This document shows positions 1 through 9,787 of a DNA stretch of 64,000 nucleotides, in pieces. The DNA lies in assembly GCF_031119625.1 (NCBI RefSeq), contig NZ_JAVHZV010000017.1, positions 1 through 64,000 of the forward strand. Direction: 5' to 3'. The notes beneath the pieces are model-generated. The model searched no databases. It was not told where the DNA came from and worked only from the letters and a program-made list of their open reading frames with translations. The position numbers and the translations under genes are program-made. Within the stretch, counting starts at the first letter, position 1; each line of letters begins with the position of its first letter. The stretch comes from Pseudomonas sp. G34. Its GTDB lineage: Bacteria; Pseudomonadota; Gammaproteobacteria; Pseudomonadales; Pseudomonadaceae.

Positions 1-38
1 GCCTGGCTCGGCGCACCACTTTAAGGGTTGTCCCCATT

Positions 39-89
39 TGTGGGAGCGCGCCATGCGCGCGACGATCACGGGCATGGCCCGTTCCCACA
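39..89. repeat. REP-type palindromic repeat pair
   Basis: Two short hairpins sit back to back inside an outer inverted repeat, TGTGGGA (39-45) and TCCCACA (83-89). The first is GCGCGC-CAT-GCGCGC (46-60) and the second CGGGC-ATG-GCCCG (69-81). The GTGGGAGCG head and the CAT/ATG loops are typical of Pseudomonas REP elements, from memory of the genus. A second pair of the same design lies at 57698-57772. The element is beyond the 3' end of lnt. Confidence 0.75.
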
Positions 90-120
90 TGAGATAAGCG
101 GCGCCTTCCACGACGCAGGA

Positions 121-134
121 TGGGCTTTAGCCCA
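121..134. terminator. Small hairpin just past lnt
   Basis: TGGGCT-TT-AGCCCA forms a 6-bp stem with a 2-base loop immediately downstream of the lnt stop on the minus strand. There is no clear T-run, so a terminator role is tentative; it may be part of the adjacent repetitive intergenic sequence. Confidence 0.35.
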
Positions 135-151
135 CAGCCGGCTCAACTTCT

Positions 152-1669
152 CTACTTGGCGTCCCGGCGGCGGCGCAGCAGTGCCCAGCCGGCGAGCAGG
201 CTGCAGAGGATGATCAGCGGCCACGAGCGCCATTGCAGGTAGGGCGTCAGGTGCTGCATGGGCTGCACCTGGCCGTACAGCGTGGCCTGTTCGAATTGCG
301 CCAGGCGCTCGGTGATGCGCCCGAACGGGTCGATCAGCACGGTCACGCCGTTGTTGGTGGCGCGGATCATCCAGCGACCGGCTTCCAGGGCGCGCATCTG
401 CGCCATCTGCAGGTGCTGCAGCGGGCCGATCGATTTGCCGAACCAGGTGTCATTGCTGACCGTCAGCAGCAGGTCGCTCTGCGCGGCCATTTCAGCGGCG
501 AACTCCGGGTAGACCACTTCGTAGCAGATGAAGGTCGCGATGCGATGCCCTTTGGCTTCCAGCAGCGGCTGGCCGTGTTCACCACGGGCGAAGTCGGACA
601 TCGGCAGGTCGAAGAAGGCGATCAGCCCGCGCAGCATGTCCTGCAGCGGTACGTACTCACCAAACGGCACCAGGCGCTGCTTGAGGTAGTCACCGCTGCC
701 CTGGCCGACCACGCTGACAGCGTTGTAATAGCGCATCTCGCCCTCGGCGTTGGGCTGGCGGATCGGCACCCCGGTGATCAGCGCACTCTGCCGGTCGCTG
801 GCGAAGCGATCCATCATGCTCAGGTAGCCGATGGCCTGCTCCTTGAGCACCGGCACCGCGGTTTCCGGCCACACCAGGATGTCCACCGGCTTGCTGGCGA
901 AGCTCATGTCGCGGTACAGCGCCAGCTGGGCATTGAGCTGGGCCGGGTCCCACTTGAGGTTCTGCTCCACGTTGCCCTGGATCGCCGCGACGCTCAGCGG
1001 CTCGCCGGCCGGAGCGGTCCAGGGGTGATCCTTGAACGCCGCGCCGAGCAGCCAGGGGGCGATCAGCAGCACCAGCGCCTCGGCCAGTTGCGGCTTGTTG
1101 CCGTACAGGCGCGGCAGGTTGACCAGCAGCGCCGCGCTCAGCGCCAGGGCGAACGACAGCAGCCACACGCCGCCGATCGGCGCCAGGCCGGCCATGGGGC
1201 CGTCGAGCTGGCTGTAGCCGGCATAGAGCCACGGAAAACCGGTAAGGAACCAGCCGCGAAACGCCTCCTGCGCCACCCACAGTGCGGCGAACGCCAGGGC
1301 ATCAGCCAGTGGCGCGCTGTCGCGGCGCAGGCACAGGGCCCACAGCCAGGCGGCGAGTGCGAAGAGCAGGCCAAGGCCGGCGACGAAACCCAGGGTCAGG
1401 AACGCCGCCAGCGGCGGCGATGCCGCGCCGTAGTCGTGAATGCTCACATACACCCAGCTGGTGCCCGACGCGAACAGGCCGAAGCCGTACCACCAGCCGC
1501 GCCAGGCGGCCTGGCGTGGGGTCAGCGCGCGCAGGCCGCGGTAGAGCAGGGCGATCGACAGCAGCGCCAGCGGCCAGATGCCGTAGGGCGCCAGTGCCAG
1601 GGTGGTCAGCGCGCCCGCCAGCAGGGCGATCAGGTTGCCGGGCCAGCCGGGTTGGAACAGTCGGTTCAT
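152..1669 (-). CDS. lnt: Apolipoprotein N-acyltransferase
   Basis: Lnt transfers an acyl chain from phospholipid to the N-terminal cysteine of apolipoproteins in the inner membrane, the last step of lipoprotein maturation. The 505-residue protein has an N-terminal multi-span membrane half (about residues 10-210) and a C-terminal periplasmic nitrilase-fold half. The catalytic triad is visible as E269 (VWPET), K330 (KQRLVPFGEY) and C382 (FICYE). A last membrane segment lies near the C-terminus. The start at 1669 (MNRLF) is preferred over the upstream in-frame ATG at 1696, which would run into a hairpin. The gene follows corC on the same strand, as in other pseudomonads. Confidence 0.95.
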   Translation of the reverse strand: MNRLFQPGWPGNLIALLAGALTTLALAPYGIWPLALLSIALLYRGLRALTPRQAAWRGWWYGFGLFASGTSWVYVSIHDYGAASPPLAAFLTLGFVAGLGLLFALAAWLWALCLRRDSAPLADALAFAALWVAQEAFRGWFLTGFPWLYAGYSQLDGPMAGLAPIGGVWLLSFALALSAALLVNLPRLYGNKPQLAEALVLLIAPWLLGAAFKDHPWTAPAGEPLSVAAIQGNVEQNLKWDPAQLNAQLALYRDMSFASKPVDILVWPETAVPVLKEQAIGYLSMMDRFASDRQSALITGVPIRQPNAEGEMRYYNAVSVVGQGSGDYLKQRLVPFGEYVPLQDMLRGLIAFFDLPMSDFARGEHGQPLLEAKGHRIATFICYEVVYPEFAAEMAAQSDLLLTVSNDTWFGKSIGPLQHLQMAQMRALEAGRWMIRATNNGVTVLIDPFGRITERLAQFEQATLYGQVQPMQHLTPYLQWRSWPLIILCSLLAGWALLRRRRDAK

Positions 1670-1696
1670 CGAGGGACTCACAATCGAAACAAGCAA

Positions 1697-1720
1697 ACAC
1701 CCCGCCGGAGGGCGGGGTGT
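1697..1720 (-). terminator. Hairpin between corC and lnt
   Basis: ACACCCCGCC (1697-1706), loop GGAG, GGCGGGGTGT (1711-1720) is a perfect 10-bp GC-rich stem right after the corC stop. On the minus strand it is followed by TTGCTTGTTT, a weak T-rich tail. It may partly terminate the upstream operon or damp transcription into lnt. Confidence 0.55.
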
Positions 1721-1724
1721 CAGG

Positions 1725-2561
1725 TCAGCGGGCCAGCGGTGTCAGGCGCAGCAGATGCACCCGGCGGCTGTCGGCATTGAGCACGCGAAAGCGGAACTCG
1801 CCGATCACCGTCACTTCGTTGCGCTTGGGCAGGTGGCCGAAGGCGCTCATCACCAGGCCGCCGACGGTATCGAACTCGTCGTCGGAGAAATCGGTGGTGA
1901 AGGTTTCGTTGAAGTGATCGATGGGCGTCAGCGCCTTGACCAGGAAGTCGCCACTGGGCAGCGGCTTGACGTAGCTGTCTTCCTCGACGTCGTGCTCGTC
2001 TTCGATATCACCGACGATCTGCTCGAGCACGTCCTCGATGGTCACCAGGCCGGCGACGCCACCGTATTCGTCGATCACCACCGCCATATGGTTGTGGTTG
2101 GCGCGGAATTCGCGCAGCAGCACGTTGAGGCGCTTGGACTCGGGCACGAAGGTGGCCGGGCGCAGCATGTCGCGGATGTTGAAGTCGGGCTGGTCGGCCA
2201 GCAGCAAGGGCAGCAGATCCTTGGCGAGCAGAATGCCGAGCACGTCGTCGAGGGTTTCGCCGATCACCGGGTAGCGCGAGTGCGCCGCTTCGATGATGAC
2301 GGGCAGGAATTCCTTGGGGGACTGGCTGGCCTTGATGGTCACCACCTGGGAGCGCGGCACCATGATGTCGCGAACCTGCAGGTCGGCGACCTGGATGGCG
2401 CCTTCGACGATGGCCAGGGCCTCGCTGTCGAGCAGTTTGTTCTGGTGGGCATCGCGCAGGACTTCCAGCAGTTCCTGGCGGTTTTTCGGCTCATGAGCAA
2501 AAGCCTGGGTCAGTTTGTTCAACCAGGACTTCTGCTCGTTGCTCGATCGGTCTTCGCTCAT
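1725..2561 (-). CDS. corC: CorC/HlyC family protein with paired CBS domains
   Basis: A 278-residue soluble CorC (YbeX) homologue. After a charged N-terminus (about 1-60, opening MSEDRSS), two CBS domains span roughly residues 65-190, including the VRDIMVPRS segment. A C-terminal CorC_HlyC domain (about 200-278) ends RVHLLRLTPLAR. The family was linked to magnesium/cobalt efflux in enterics; later work on ybeX ties it to ribosome metabolism alongside its neighbour ybeY, so the exact role is open. It lies between ybeY and lnt in a conserved minus-strand operon, 25 bases from ybeY. Confidence 0.9.
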   Translation of the reverse strand: MSEDRSSNEQKSWLNKLTQAFAHEPKNRQELLEVLRDAHQNKLLDSEALAIVEGAIQVADLQVRDIMVPRSQVVTIKASQSPKEFLPVIIEAAHSRYPVIGETLDDVLGILLAKDLLPLLLADQPDFNIRDMLRPATFVPESKRLNVLLREFRANHNHMAVVIDEYGGVAGLVTIEDVLEQIVGDIEDEHDVEEDSYVKPLPSGDFLVKALTPIDHFNETFTTDFSDDEFDTVGGLVMSAFGHLPKRNEVTVIGEFRFRVLNADSRRVHLLRLTPLAR

Positions 2562-2586
2562 GGCGTTTTACTCGGGATCCCTATAG

Positions 2587-3060
2587 TCATTCGTCGCCGG
2601 CATACGGGTCGGGGTGACCCAGCTCGGCGAGCAATAATCGTTCCAGCGCTTCCATTTCCTCGGCTTCCTCATCGTCGATGTGGTCGTAGCCCAAGAGATG
2701 CAAACAGCCGTGAATCACCAGATGCGCCCAGTGCGCCTCCGGGGTCTTGCCTTGCTCGACAGCCTCGCGCTCGACCACTGGCACACAGATCACCAGGTCG
2801 CCGAGCAGCGGGATATCGAGGAGCGGAATGCCGCCCACTTCATCCGGTACGTCGGCTGGAAAGGACAGCACGTTGGTGGCGTAGTCCTTGCCGCGCCAGG
2901 TGCGATTGAGTTCGCGCCCTTCGCCTTCGTCCACCAGGCGGATGGTCAGTTCCGAGTCGGCGCTGCGCTGGCGCAGGGCGATGGCGCACCAGGCCTGGAA
3001 ATTGGCCAGCGTGGGCAGGTGGCCAGCCTCGCTGGCGACCTGCAGATCCAGTTCGATCAT
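2587..3060 (-). CDS. ybeY: Endoribonuclease YbeY, rRNA maturation factor
   Basis: A 157-residue UPF0054 metalloprotein. The zinc motif HGxLHLxGYDH is intact with ligands H117, H121 and H127. YbeY acts in 16S rRNA 3'-end processing and late 70S quality control. Its ATG overlaps the TGA of phoH (ATGA, 3057-3060), so the two are probably translationally coupled. Length and position between phoH and corC are standard for Pseudomonas. Confidence 0.95.
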   Translation of the reverse strand: MIELDLQVASEAGHLPTLANFQAWCAIALRQRSADSELTIRLVDEGEGRELNRTWRGKDYATNVLSFPADVPDEVGGIPLLDIPLLGDLVICVPVVEREAVEQGKTPEAHWAHLVIHGCLHLLGYDHIDDEEAEEMEALERLLLAELGHPDPYAGDE

Positions 3061-4076
3061 GGCTCGGAGCGTGCTCCCGGATCGTTGTCCGCCGGGCGGC
3101 GATCGAAGGGCTGGCGCTCGGCATCGAAGCGCTCGTAGGCTTCGACGATGCGCTGCACCAGCGGATGGCGCACCACGTCCTTGGGCTTGAAGTGGGTGAA
3201 GCTGATGCCCGGCACGCCCTTGAGCACGTCGATGACGTGGGTCAGGCCGCTCTTGGTGCCGCGCGGCAGGTCGACCTGGGTGATGTCGCCGGTGATCACC
3301 GCGGTGGAGCCGAAGCCGATGCGGGTCAGGAACATCTTCATCTGTTCCATGGTGGTGTTCTGGCTTTCGTCGAGAATGATGAAGCTGTTGTTCAGCGTGC
3401 GGCCGCGCATGTAGGCCAGCGGCGCGACCTCGATCACCTGCTTCTCGATCAGTTTGGCCACCTGCTCGAAGCCGAGCATCTCGTACAGGGCGTCATACAG
3501 CGGGCGCAGGTAGGGGTCGATCTTCTGCGACAGGTCGCCGGGCAGGAAGCCGAGTTTCTCGCCCGCCTCGACCGCCGGGCGTACCAGCAGGATGCGGCGG
3601 ATCTGCTCGCGCTCCAGGGCATCCACGGCGGCGGCCACGGCAAGATAGGTCTTGCCGGTACCGGCCGGGCCGATGCCGAAGTTGATGTCGTGGTCGAGGA
3701 TCGCCTTGACGTACAACTGCTGGTTGGCACCACGCGGACGGATCATGCCCTTGCGAGTACGCAGGGCAATGTTGAGGTTGGCGCTGGGGCTGTTGAGCTC
3801 CTCGATACCGGATTCCTGCAGGAACAGGTGCACCATGTCCGGCGACAGCTCGGTGGCGTCGGTTTCACGGTACAGGCGGCGCAGCAGGTTCTCGGCAGAA
3901 GTGGTCTGCCCGGGCTCGCCCAGCAGTTCGAACTGGTTGCCGCGGTTGCGGATCTCGATGCCCAGGCGCGATTCGATCAGGCGCAGGTGCTCGTCGAATT
4001 GCCCGCTGAGGTTGGCGAAGCGCTTGGCTTCGAAGGGTTCGAGGGTGAAACGATGAGGTGTCGAGGTGATATTCAA
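3057..4076 (-). CDS. ybeZ: PhoH-like P-loop ATPase (YbeZ)
   Basis: A 339-residue PhoH family NTPase. The N-terminal part (about 1-115) carries a KH-like region. The ATPase domain follows, with Walker A GPAGTGKT at 136-143 and a Walker B-type strand FIILDESQN. YbeZ interacts with YbeY and is thought to be an RNA-associated ATPase or helicase in rRNA maturation. It is the first gene of the ybeZ-ybeY-corC-lnt operon. Upstream lies the structured element at 4130-4377 and then miaB. Confidence 0.92.
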   Translation of the reverse strand: MNITSTPHRFTLEPFEAKRFANLSGQFDEHLRLIESRLGIEIRNRGNQFELLGEPGQTTSAENLLRRLYRETDATELSPDMVHLFLQESGIEELNSPSANLNIALRTRKGMIRPRGANQQLYVKAILDHDINFGIGPAGTGKTYLAVAAAVDALEREQIRRILLVRPAVEAGEKLGFLPGDLSQKIDPYLRPLYDALYEMLGFEQVAKLIEKQVIEVAPLAYMRGRTLNNSFIILDESQNTTMEQMKMFLTRIGFGSTAVITGDITQVDLPRGTKSGLTHVIDVLKGVPGISFTHFKPKDVVRHPLVQRIVEAYERFDAERQPFDRRPADNDPGARSEP

Positions 4077-4377
4077 GGTCGTTTTGTGGCCGCCGTCGGC
4101 TGATATGGAAGGGAGAGAATAGCGCTAGCCAGGGATGAGTGAAAGCACGGCCGACAGCCGCGCTCAGAGCAAATATTGGGATGATCTTGCGAGCTAGAGC
4201 CATGCAAGGCAAAAACAGGCGAGGAACGGTCGGAGTCGCGGGCGACTTTACGTGCTTGTAAATGAGCATTACTCGCTTCGCTCGCCCTTCGGGCCGCACT
4301 GAAGTGCGTTAGCCGCAAGCGGCTTGCCGAGCCTGTTTTTAACGCAGCAGGGCCGACGCGCAGCTGATCATGGGTTA
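4077..4377. other. Structured intergenic region between miaB and phoH
   Basis: A 301-base gap holding no convincing gene. A 10-bp inverted repeat, AAAAACAGGC (4211-4220) and GCCTGTTTTT (4331-4340), encloses three consecutive perfect small hairpins: GCCC-TTC-GGGC (4284-4294), CGCACT-GA-AGTGCG (4295-4308) and AGCCGC-AA-GCGGCT (4311-4324). On the minus strand the closing arm ends in GCCTGTTTTT, which would act as a terminator for miaB. Spurious minus-strand reading frames cross it. Similar sequence seems familiar to me from many Pseudomonas intergenic regions, suggesting a dispersed repeat, but I could not check this. Confidence 0.6.
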
Positions 4378-5712
4378 TCAATGGCGCTCGATCAGGGTGC
4401 CGCGCAGCGAATGCGGCATCGCCTCGTCGATATGCACGTCGACGAACTGGCCGATCAGGCGCGGGTTGTCGCACGGGAAGTTGACGAAGCGGTTGTTCTC
4501 GGTCTTGCCCTGCAGCTTGCCGGGATCCTTTTTCGAGAAATCGCTGACCAGGATGCGCTGCACGCTGCCGACCATGCGCCGGCTGTTCTCGAAACCCTGC
4601 TGATTGAGGCGATGCTGCAGACGCTGCAGGCGTTCCTTCTTCACTTCTTCCGGGGTGTCGTCATGAATATCCGCGGCCGGTGTGCCGGGGCGCGAGCTGT
4701 ACATGAAGGAGTAGGAGAAGTCGAAACCGACGTCCTCGACCAGTTTCATGGTCTGCTCGAAGTCTTTTTCGGTCTCGCCGGGGAAGCCGACGATGAAGTC
4801 CGAGCTGATCACGATATCCGGCACGGCAGCTCGCAGTTTGCGGATCCGCGACTTGTACTCCAGCGCCGTATGGTTGCGCTTCATGGCGGCAAGGATACGG
4901 TCGGAGCCGGACTGCACCGGCAGGTGGAGAAACTTCACCAGCTCCGGAATGTCGGCGTGGGCCTTGATCAGGGCGTCGGAAAACTCCAGCGGGTGGCTGG
5001 TGATGTAGCGAATACGGTCGATGCCCTCGACGGCGGCCACCAGATACAGCAGCTCGGCGAAATCGGCGATGCCGCCGTCGCGCGTTTCACCGCGGTAACC
5101 GTTGACGTTCTGGCCGAGCAGGGTCACTTCACGCACGCCGTTTTCGGCCAGGTGAATGATCTCGCCGAGCACGTCGTCCAGCGGCCGGCTGACTTCCTCG
5201 CCCCGGGTGTAGGGCACTACGCAGAAAGTGCAGTACTTGCTGCAGCCTTCCATGACCGAAACCATGGCGCTGGGGCCGTCGACCCGTGGCTCGGGCAGGC
5301 GGTCGAACTTCTCGATCTCGGGGAAGGAGATGTCCACCTGGGCGGTCTTGGTCAGCCGCGCGGCATCGATCATTTCCGGCAGGCGGTGCAGGGTTTGCGG
5401 GCCGAACACCACGTCGACGTAAGGCGCGCGGTCGCGGATCGCCGCACCTTCCTGGCTGGCCACGCAGCCGCCGACGCCGATCACCAGATCCGGGTTCTCC
5501 AGTTTCAGCTCACGCCAGCGGCCGAGCTGGGAGAACACCTTGTCCTGGGCCTTCTCGCGGATCGAGCAGGTGTTGAGCAGGATGACGTCGGCGTCCTCCG
5601 GACGATCGGTGACCTCCAGAGCCTGATGCTCGCCCAGCAGGTCGACCATGCGCGAGCTGTCGTACTCGTTCATCTGGCAACCGTGGGTTTCGATATAGAG
5701 CTTCTTGGTCAT
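4378..5712 (-). CDS. miaB: tRNA-2-methylthio-N6-dimethylallyladenosine synthase
   Basis: MiaB is a radical-SAM methylthiotransferase that converts i6A37 to ms2i6A37 in tRNAs. The 444-residue protein has an N-terminal UPF0004 domain with cluster cysteines C12, C49 and C83. The radical-SAM domain carries C157, C161 and C164 (CSKYCTFC), and a TRAM domain occupies about residues 380-440. The start at 5712 ([13 protein letters not shown]) matches family N-termini; the longer frame to 5775 adds 21 unsupported residues. It is divergent from the DUF1820 gene, and the structured element lies beyond its stop. Confidence 0.96.
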   Translation of the reverse strand: MTKKLYIETHGCQMNEYDSSRMVDLLGEHQALEVTDRPEDADVILLNTCSIREKAQDKVFSQLGRWRELKLENPDLVIGVGGCVASQEGAAIRDRAPYVDVVFGPQTLHRLPEMIDAARLTKTAQVDISFPEIEKFDRLPEPRVDGPSAMVSVMEGCSKYCTFCVVPYTRGEEVSRPLDDVLGEIIHLAENGVREVTLLGQNVNGYRGETRDGGIADFAELLYLVAAVEGIDRIRYITSHPLEFSDALIKAHADIPELVKFLHLPVQSGSDRILAAMKRNHTALEYKSRIRKLRAAVPDIVISSDFIVGFPGETEKDFEQTMKLVEDVGFDFSYSFMYSSRPGTPAADIHDDTPEEVKKERLQRLQHRLNQQGFENSRRMVGSVQRILVSDFSKKDPGKLQGKTENNRFVNFPCDNPRLIGQFVDVHIDEAMPHSLRGTLIERH

Positions 5713-5870
5713 GGCGATTCGTCGGCGGTTAAAAAATGACCGCGGATTATAGGAGGGTTGGCCCCGTGAGGCCACAGGTGCTGGACGGGAGGGGCGCGGT
5801 GGGGGGCTTCACGTGCAGCTTCTGACCTTGTGCTATCCTGCGCGCCCCGTTTTTGCTGACTTCGAGTTTC

Positions 5871-6197
5871 ATGACCAAGCGCGACCCCATCTACAAGGTG
5901 ATCTTTCTCAATCAGGGCCAGGTGTACGAGATGTACGCCAAGCAGATCTTCCAGAGCGATCTGTGGGGCTTTCTGGAAATCGAGGAATTCGTGTTCGGTG
6001 AGCGTTCGCAGCTGGTGGTCGACCCCAGCGAGGAGAAGCTCAAGGCGCAGTTCGATGGCGTGGTGCGCAGCTTCGTGCCGATGCATTCGATCGTGCGCAT
6101 CGACGAGGTGGAGCGCCTCGGCACGCCAAAGATCAGCGAAGCCAAGGGCGGCAGCAACGTGATGCCGTTCCCGATGCCGCCCATCCCTGAGAAGTGA
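5871..6197 (+). CDS. DUF1820 family protein
   Basis: A 108-residue soluble protein starting MTKRDPIYKVIFLNQGQVYEMYAKQI. It belongs to the DUF1820 family, small proteins conserved in Pseudomonas and other gammaproteobacteria, with no established function. The aromatic-rich N-terminal half and the GFLEIEEFVFGE segment are conserved family features as I recall them; the C-terminus is proline-rich (MPFPMPPIPEK). The start at 5871 is preferred over the in-frame ATG at 5853. It is a single-gene unit, divergent from miaB and convergent with the Sel1 gene. Confidence 0.85.
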   Translation: MTKRDPIYKVIFLNQGQVYEMYAKQIFQSDLWGFLEIEEFVFGERSQLVVDPSEEKLKAQFDGVVRSFVPMHSIVRIDEVERLGTPKISEAKGGSNVMPFPMPPIPEK

Positions 6198-6220
6198 GCG
6201 CTACGCAACGGCGGCGCTGA

Positions 6221-6769
6221 TTACTTGAGCGGCGCGAACGGCGACAGGCTGTCGGCGGCCTGCAGTTCCTGCAGGTAGTTGCGGAAGATCTGCCCCAGTA
6301 CCTGGGTGGCGACTTCCTGTTCGGCCCGGGGCATCTGCATGGCCACCTCGTCGGCACCATCCATCGCTTCATCCGAGCCGTTGACCGCGGCCATCTTCAG
6401 CACGATGTAGGCCTGCACGTTATTGGCCGCCACGCCTTCGCCACGGAAGAACATCATGCCCAGGCGATACTGCGCCTGGGCGTGGCCCTGCAGAGAGGCG
6501 TGTTCGAACCAGTTCAGCGCCTGGGGCAGGTCACGCTCGCCGGCGCGGCCTTCGTAGTAGAACTCGCCGAGTTCGTACTGGGCCTGGGCATCGCCACCGT
6601 CTGCGCTCTGTTGGCAGGCTTGCAGGGCGGCGGGCAGGTCTTCGGCGGCGACATTGAGCGAGCAGCTCCCGGTCGCCGGGATCAGCAATGAGTTTCCATC
6701 CGCCACGCCGAGCGTTGGCAGCAGGAGCAACAGGCAGCCCAGAGACAGGGTGCGGCCGGTGCGCTTCAT
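6221..6769 (-). CDS. Sel1-repeat exported protein
   Basis: A 182-residue protein with an N-terminal signal peptide (hydrophobic core about residues 9-20, likely cleavage after GVA near residue 23). Two Sel1-like repeats lie at about 60-135, recognisable as AQAQYELGEFYYEG and AQAQYRLGMMFFRGEG. Sel1 repeats are TPR-like helical pairs for protein-protein contact, so a periplasmic scaffold role is likely but its partner is unknown. The start at 6769 (MKRTG) gives a clean signal peptide. It lies upstream of DUF1820 on the opposite strand, as in the PAO1 order I remember. Confidence 0.85.
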   Translation of the reverse strand: MKRTGRTLSLGCLLLLLPTLGVADGNSLLIPATGSCSLNVAAEDLPAALQACQQSADGGDAQAQYELGEFYYEGRAGERDLPQALNWFEHASLQGHAQAQYRLGMMFFRGEGVAANNVQAYIVLKMAAVNGSDEAMDGADEVAMQMPRAEQEVATQVLGQIFRNYLQELQAADSLSPFAPLK

Positions 6770-7003
6770 GAAGATCCGGATACCTCGACAGGCTGACAGG
6801 TGGGAGGATGACGAGGCCAAATGGGCTCGGCATCACATTATGAAATAAGCAGCACTGTTCTTACAAAGTCTTTGCCGGCTTTTCTGCCTCAACCTTGCGC
6901 AAAAGTGTCACCAGATGGTCGGTTTGTGTGCGGCGGGTGGTTTCACAGAGATCTGCCCAGGCCTCCCGCCGTTCACCTCAGGCGCCGAACGGCACCGCTT
7001 CGA

Positions 7004-8293
7004 TCACGCCTGCTTGAGGGCGGCGAAGGCGCGCTCGGCCGCATCCAGGGTCAGTTTCAGCTCGGTTTCGCCATGGGCGATGGAGGTGAAGCCGGCCTCG
7101 AAGGCGCTTGGTGCCAGGTATACACCACCTTCGAGCATCAGGTGGAAGAAGCGCTTGAAACGCTCGGCGTCGCTGGCCATCACGTCGTCGAAGGTGACGA
7201 TATCGTCGGCGCCACTGAAGTATAGGCCGAACATGCCACCTGCCTGGGTGGTGACGAACGGGATACCGGCGGCATCGGCGCGATCCTGCAGGCCCTGCAG
7301 CAGGCGGCTGGTGTAGTCGGCGAGCTCGGCGTGAAAGCCCGGGCGGCTGATCAGCTTCAGGGTGGCCAGGCCGGCGGCCATGGCCAGCGGGTTACCCGAC
7401 AGGGTGCCGGCCTGGTAGACCGGGCCGAGCGGGGCGATGTGCTGCATGATCGCGCGCTTGCCGCCAAAGCAGCCGACCGGCATGCCGCCGCCGACGATCT
7501 TGCCGAAGGTCGACAGATCCGGGGTGACGCCGTAGTGCGCCTGGGCGCCGCCGAGGGCAACGCGGAAACCGGTCATCACCTCATCGAAGATCAGCACCAC
7601 GCCATGTTTGTCGCACTGCTCGCGCAGGCCTTCGAGGAAGCCCGGTGCCGGCGGCACGCAGTTCATGTTGCCGGCCACCGGCTCGACGATGATGCAGGCC
7701 ACGCTCTGGCCAACGTCGGCCAGGGTCTGCTCGACCGCGTCGATGTCGTTGAACGGCAGCGTCAGGGTGTGCTTGGCGAAATCCGCCGGCACGCCCGCCG
7801 AGCTGGGCACGCCCTGGGTCAGCAGGCCGGAGCCGGCCTTGACCAGCAGGCTGTCGGAGTGGCCGTGGTAGCAGCCTTCGAACTTGATGATCGCGTCACG
7901 GCCGGTGTAGCCACGGGCCAGGCGGATGGCGCTCATGGTCGCCTCGGTGCCCGAGCTGACCATGCGCACCATTTCCATGGACGGCACGATCGAGCAGACC
8001 AGGTCGGCCATCTCGGTTTCCATGGCGGTCGGCGCGCCGTAGGAGAGGCCGTGGTCGAGCTGCTTGCGCACCGCATCGAGCACCTCCGGGTGGCTGTGGC
8101 CGAGAATCATCGGGCCCCAGGAGCCGACGTAGTCTACGTAGCGCTGGTCATCTTCGTCGGTGACGTAGGCGCCCTCGGCGTGCTTGAAGAACAACGGCGT
8201 GCCACCCACGCTCTTGAAGGCGCGGACCGGCGAGTTGACGCCGCCGGGGATGTGTTTCTGGGCGTTGGCGAACAGCGTTTCGGAGCGGGACAT
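7004..8293 (-). CDS. hemL: Glutamate-1-semialdehyde 2,1-aminomutase
   Basis: HemL converts glutamate-1-semialdehyde to 5-aminolevulinate, the second step of C5 tetrapyrrole synthesis. The 429-residue class-III aminotransferase-fold enzyme keeps the PLP lysine K265 in [12 protein letters not shown] and the FDEVMTGFR cofactor motif. Length matches the family (about 427). It follows thiE after 19 bases on the same strand, so thiD-thiE-hemL probably form one transcript; the arrangement is conserved in Pseudomonas. Confidence 0.97.
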   Translation of the reverse strand: MSRSETLFANAQKHIPGGVNSPVRAFKSVGGTPLFFKHAEGAYVTDEDDQRYVDYVGSWGPMILGHSHPEVLDAVRKQLDHGLSYGAPTAMETEMADLVCSIVPSMEMVRMVSSGTEATMSAIRLARGYTGRDAIIKFEGCYHGHSDSLLVKAGSGLLTQGVPSSAGVPADFAKHTLTLPFNDIDAVEQTLADVGQSVACIIVEPVAGNMNCVPPAPGFLEGLREQCDKHGVVLIFDEVMTGFRVALGGAQAHYGVTPDLSTFGKIVGGGMPVGCFGGKRAIMQHIAPLGPVYQAGTLSGNPLAMAAGLATLKLISRPGFHAELADYTSRLLQGLQDRADAAGIPFVTTQAGGMFGLYFSGADDIVTFDDVMASDAERFKRFFHLMLEGGVYLAPSAFEAGFTSIAHGETELKLTLDAAERAFAALKQA

Positions 8294-8312
8294 GGGGGTC
8301 TCCTAAGGTCAG

Positions 8313-8954
8313 TCAGTTCGCGTCGAACAGCGCGCTGAAGGCGCGCGCGCGGCGCTCGACCTCGGCGGGCGATTCGGCGGCGAACAGGGCATGGATCACG
8401 GCGATCATGCTGGCGCCGTGTGCGATCAGTGGTGCGGCGTTGCGCAGGTCGATGCCGCCGATGGCGACGATCGGCAGCGCCACGCGGGCCCTGGCGGTCG
8501 TCAGCAGGTCGAGGCTGGCGGCCGGGGCGCCGGGTTTGGTCAGCGAATTGAAGAAGCGGCCGAAGGCCACGTAGCTGGCGCCTTCGCCGGCCGCCTGTTC
8601 GGCCAGGGCCAGCTGGGCGTGGCAGGTCGCGCCGATGATCGCCTGGCGGCCAAGCAGGGCACGGGCCGCCGCCAGCGAGCCGTCTTCCTGGCCGAGGTGC
8701 AGGCCGACGCCGAGGCGGGCGGCCAGCTCGGCATCGTCATTGATGATCAGGGTGGCACCATGGCTCTCGCATAGCCTGCGCAGGGCTTCGGCCTCGCGCA
8801 GGCGACGGGCCTCGTCGGTGGACTTGTCGCGGTATTGCAGCAGGCGTGCGCCACCGGCCAGGGCCGCTTCCACGTAGGGCAGCAGCTTGCCACCGGCGAG
8901 CAATTGGCTGTCGGTGATCGCGTAGAGGCCGCGCAGGTGGCCGGGCGTCGCCAT
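8313..8954 (-). CDS. thiE: Thiamine-phosphate synthase
   Basis: ThiE joins HMP-pyrophosphate and thiazole phosphate to make thiamine monophosphate. The 213-residue TIM-barrel protein shows the LLQYRDK pyrophosphate-binding segment near residue 40, the GLHLGQED motif near residue 85, and the GGID phosphate-binding loop near residue 165. The ATG overlaps the stop of thiD by one base (TGATG), so the two are translationally coupled. I saw no TPP riboswitch in the leader of this operon. Confidence 0.95.
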   Translation of the reverse strand: MATPGHLRGLYAITDSQLLAGGKLLPYVEAALAGGARLLQYRDKSTDEARRLREAEALRRLCESHGATLIINDDAELAARLGVGLHLGQEDGSLAAARALLGRQAIIGATCHAQLALAEQAAGEGASYVAFGRFFNSLTKPGAPAASLDLLTTARARVALPIVAIGGIDLRNAAPLIAHGASMIAVIHALFAAESPAEVERRARAFSALFDAN

Positions 8955-9787
8955 CAGCTGAGGTCCAGTGGCAGGCGGCGCGGCACGAACTGGCCACGGC
9001 CGGGTTGCTCGGCGTCGCGCAGGGTGCGCCAGGTGTAGTCCAGGGCGGTCTGTACCGCGCCGATCAGGTCCTGGCCCAGGGCCAGGCGCCCGGCCAGGGT
9101 GCTGGCCAGGGTGCAGCCCGAGCCATGGTAGCTGCCAGGCAGGCGCGCGCAGGTAAAGTCATGGCGGCTGCCATCGCGCAGGTACAGGCGGTTGTGGACG
9201 TCGCTTTCGTCGCCATGGCCGCCGGTGATCAGCAGGTACTCGATGTACGGCAGCAGCTTTTCGGCGCACTGGTCCGCGCTGCCATCCGGCAGCTCGGCGA
9301 GGATGCGCGCCTCGGGCAGGTTCGGGGTGGCGATGGTGGAAGCGGCGAACAGCCGTTCGCGCATGGCGAAGCCGACGTCCTCCTTGCCCAGGGCGCCGCC
9401 GCCACCGGCACGCAGCACCGGGTCGCAGACCAGCGGTACACCGGGCAGCTTGGCCATGATCATCAGCACGGTGTCGACCATTTCCACCGAGCCGAGCATG
9501 CCCAGCTTGACCGCGGCCACCGGCATGTCGGCGATCACCGCATGGGCCTGGGCCAGTACCCAGTCGCGATCCAGGACCCGGAAGTCGCTGACGTCGACGG
9601 TGTCCTGCACGGTCAGCGCGGTGACCGTCGGGGCCGCGTGGCAGCCCTGGGCGAGCAGGGCTTCGATGTCGGCCTGCAGGCCGGCGCCGCCGCTCGGGTC
9701 GTGGCCGGACAGGCACAGCACCACCGGGCGCGACGGGGCGAGGCGGGCGGTACTGCGGGGGTAATCGGGAAGGCCAAAGTCGATCAT
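8954..9787 (-). CDS. thiD: Hydroxymethylpyrimidine/phosphomethylpyrimidine kinase
   Basis: ThiD phosphorylates HMP and then HMP-phosphate for thiamine synthesis. The 277-residue ribokinase-fold protein has the substrate-binding start ([19 protein letters not shown]), the TALTVQDT segment, and the ATP/anion-hole motif [14 protein letters not shown] near the C-terminus. The start at 9787 (MIDFGLPDY) is the most plausible; the frame stays open to 9859, but that extension is arginine-rich and unlike the family. It is the first gene of thiD-thiE-hemL. Confidence 0.93.
   Translation of the reverse strand: MIDFGLPDYPRSTARLAPSRPVVLCLSGHDPSGGAGLQADIEALLAQGCHAAPTVTALTVQDTVDVSDFRVLDRDWVLAQAHAVIADMPVAAVKLGMLGSVEMVDTVLMIMAKLPGVPLVCDPVLRAGGGGALGKEDVGFAMRERLFAASTIATPNLPEARILAELPDGSADQCAEKLLPYIEYLLITGGHGDESDVHNRLYLRDGSRHDFTCARLPGSYHGSGCTLASTLAGRLALGQDLIGAVQTALDYTWRTLRDAEQPGRGQFVPRRLPLDLS

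Noticed and set aside
3865..4474. Minus-strand frames of 144 and 133 residues over the miaB-phoH gap
   Set aside because: They overlap phoH or miaB and cross the structured repeat; the apparent peptides come from the repeat itself.
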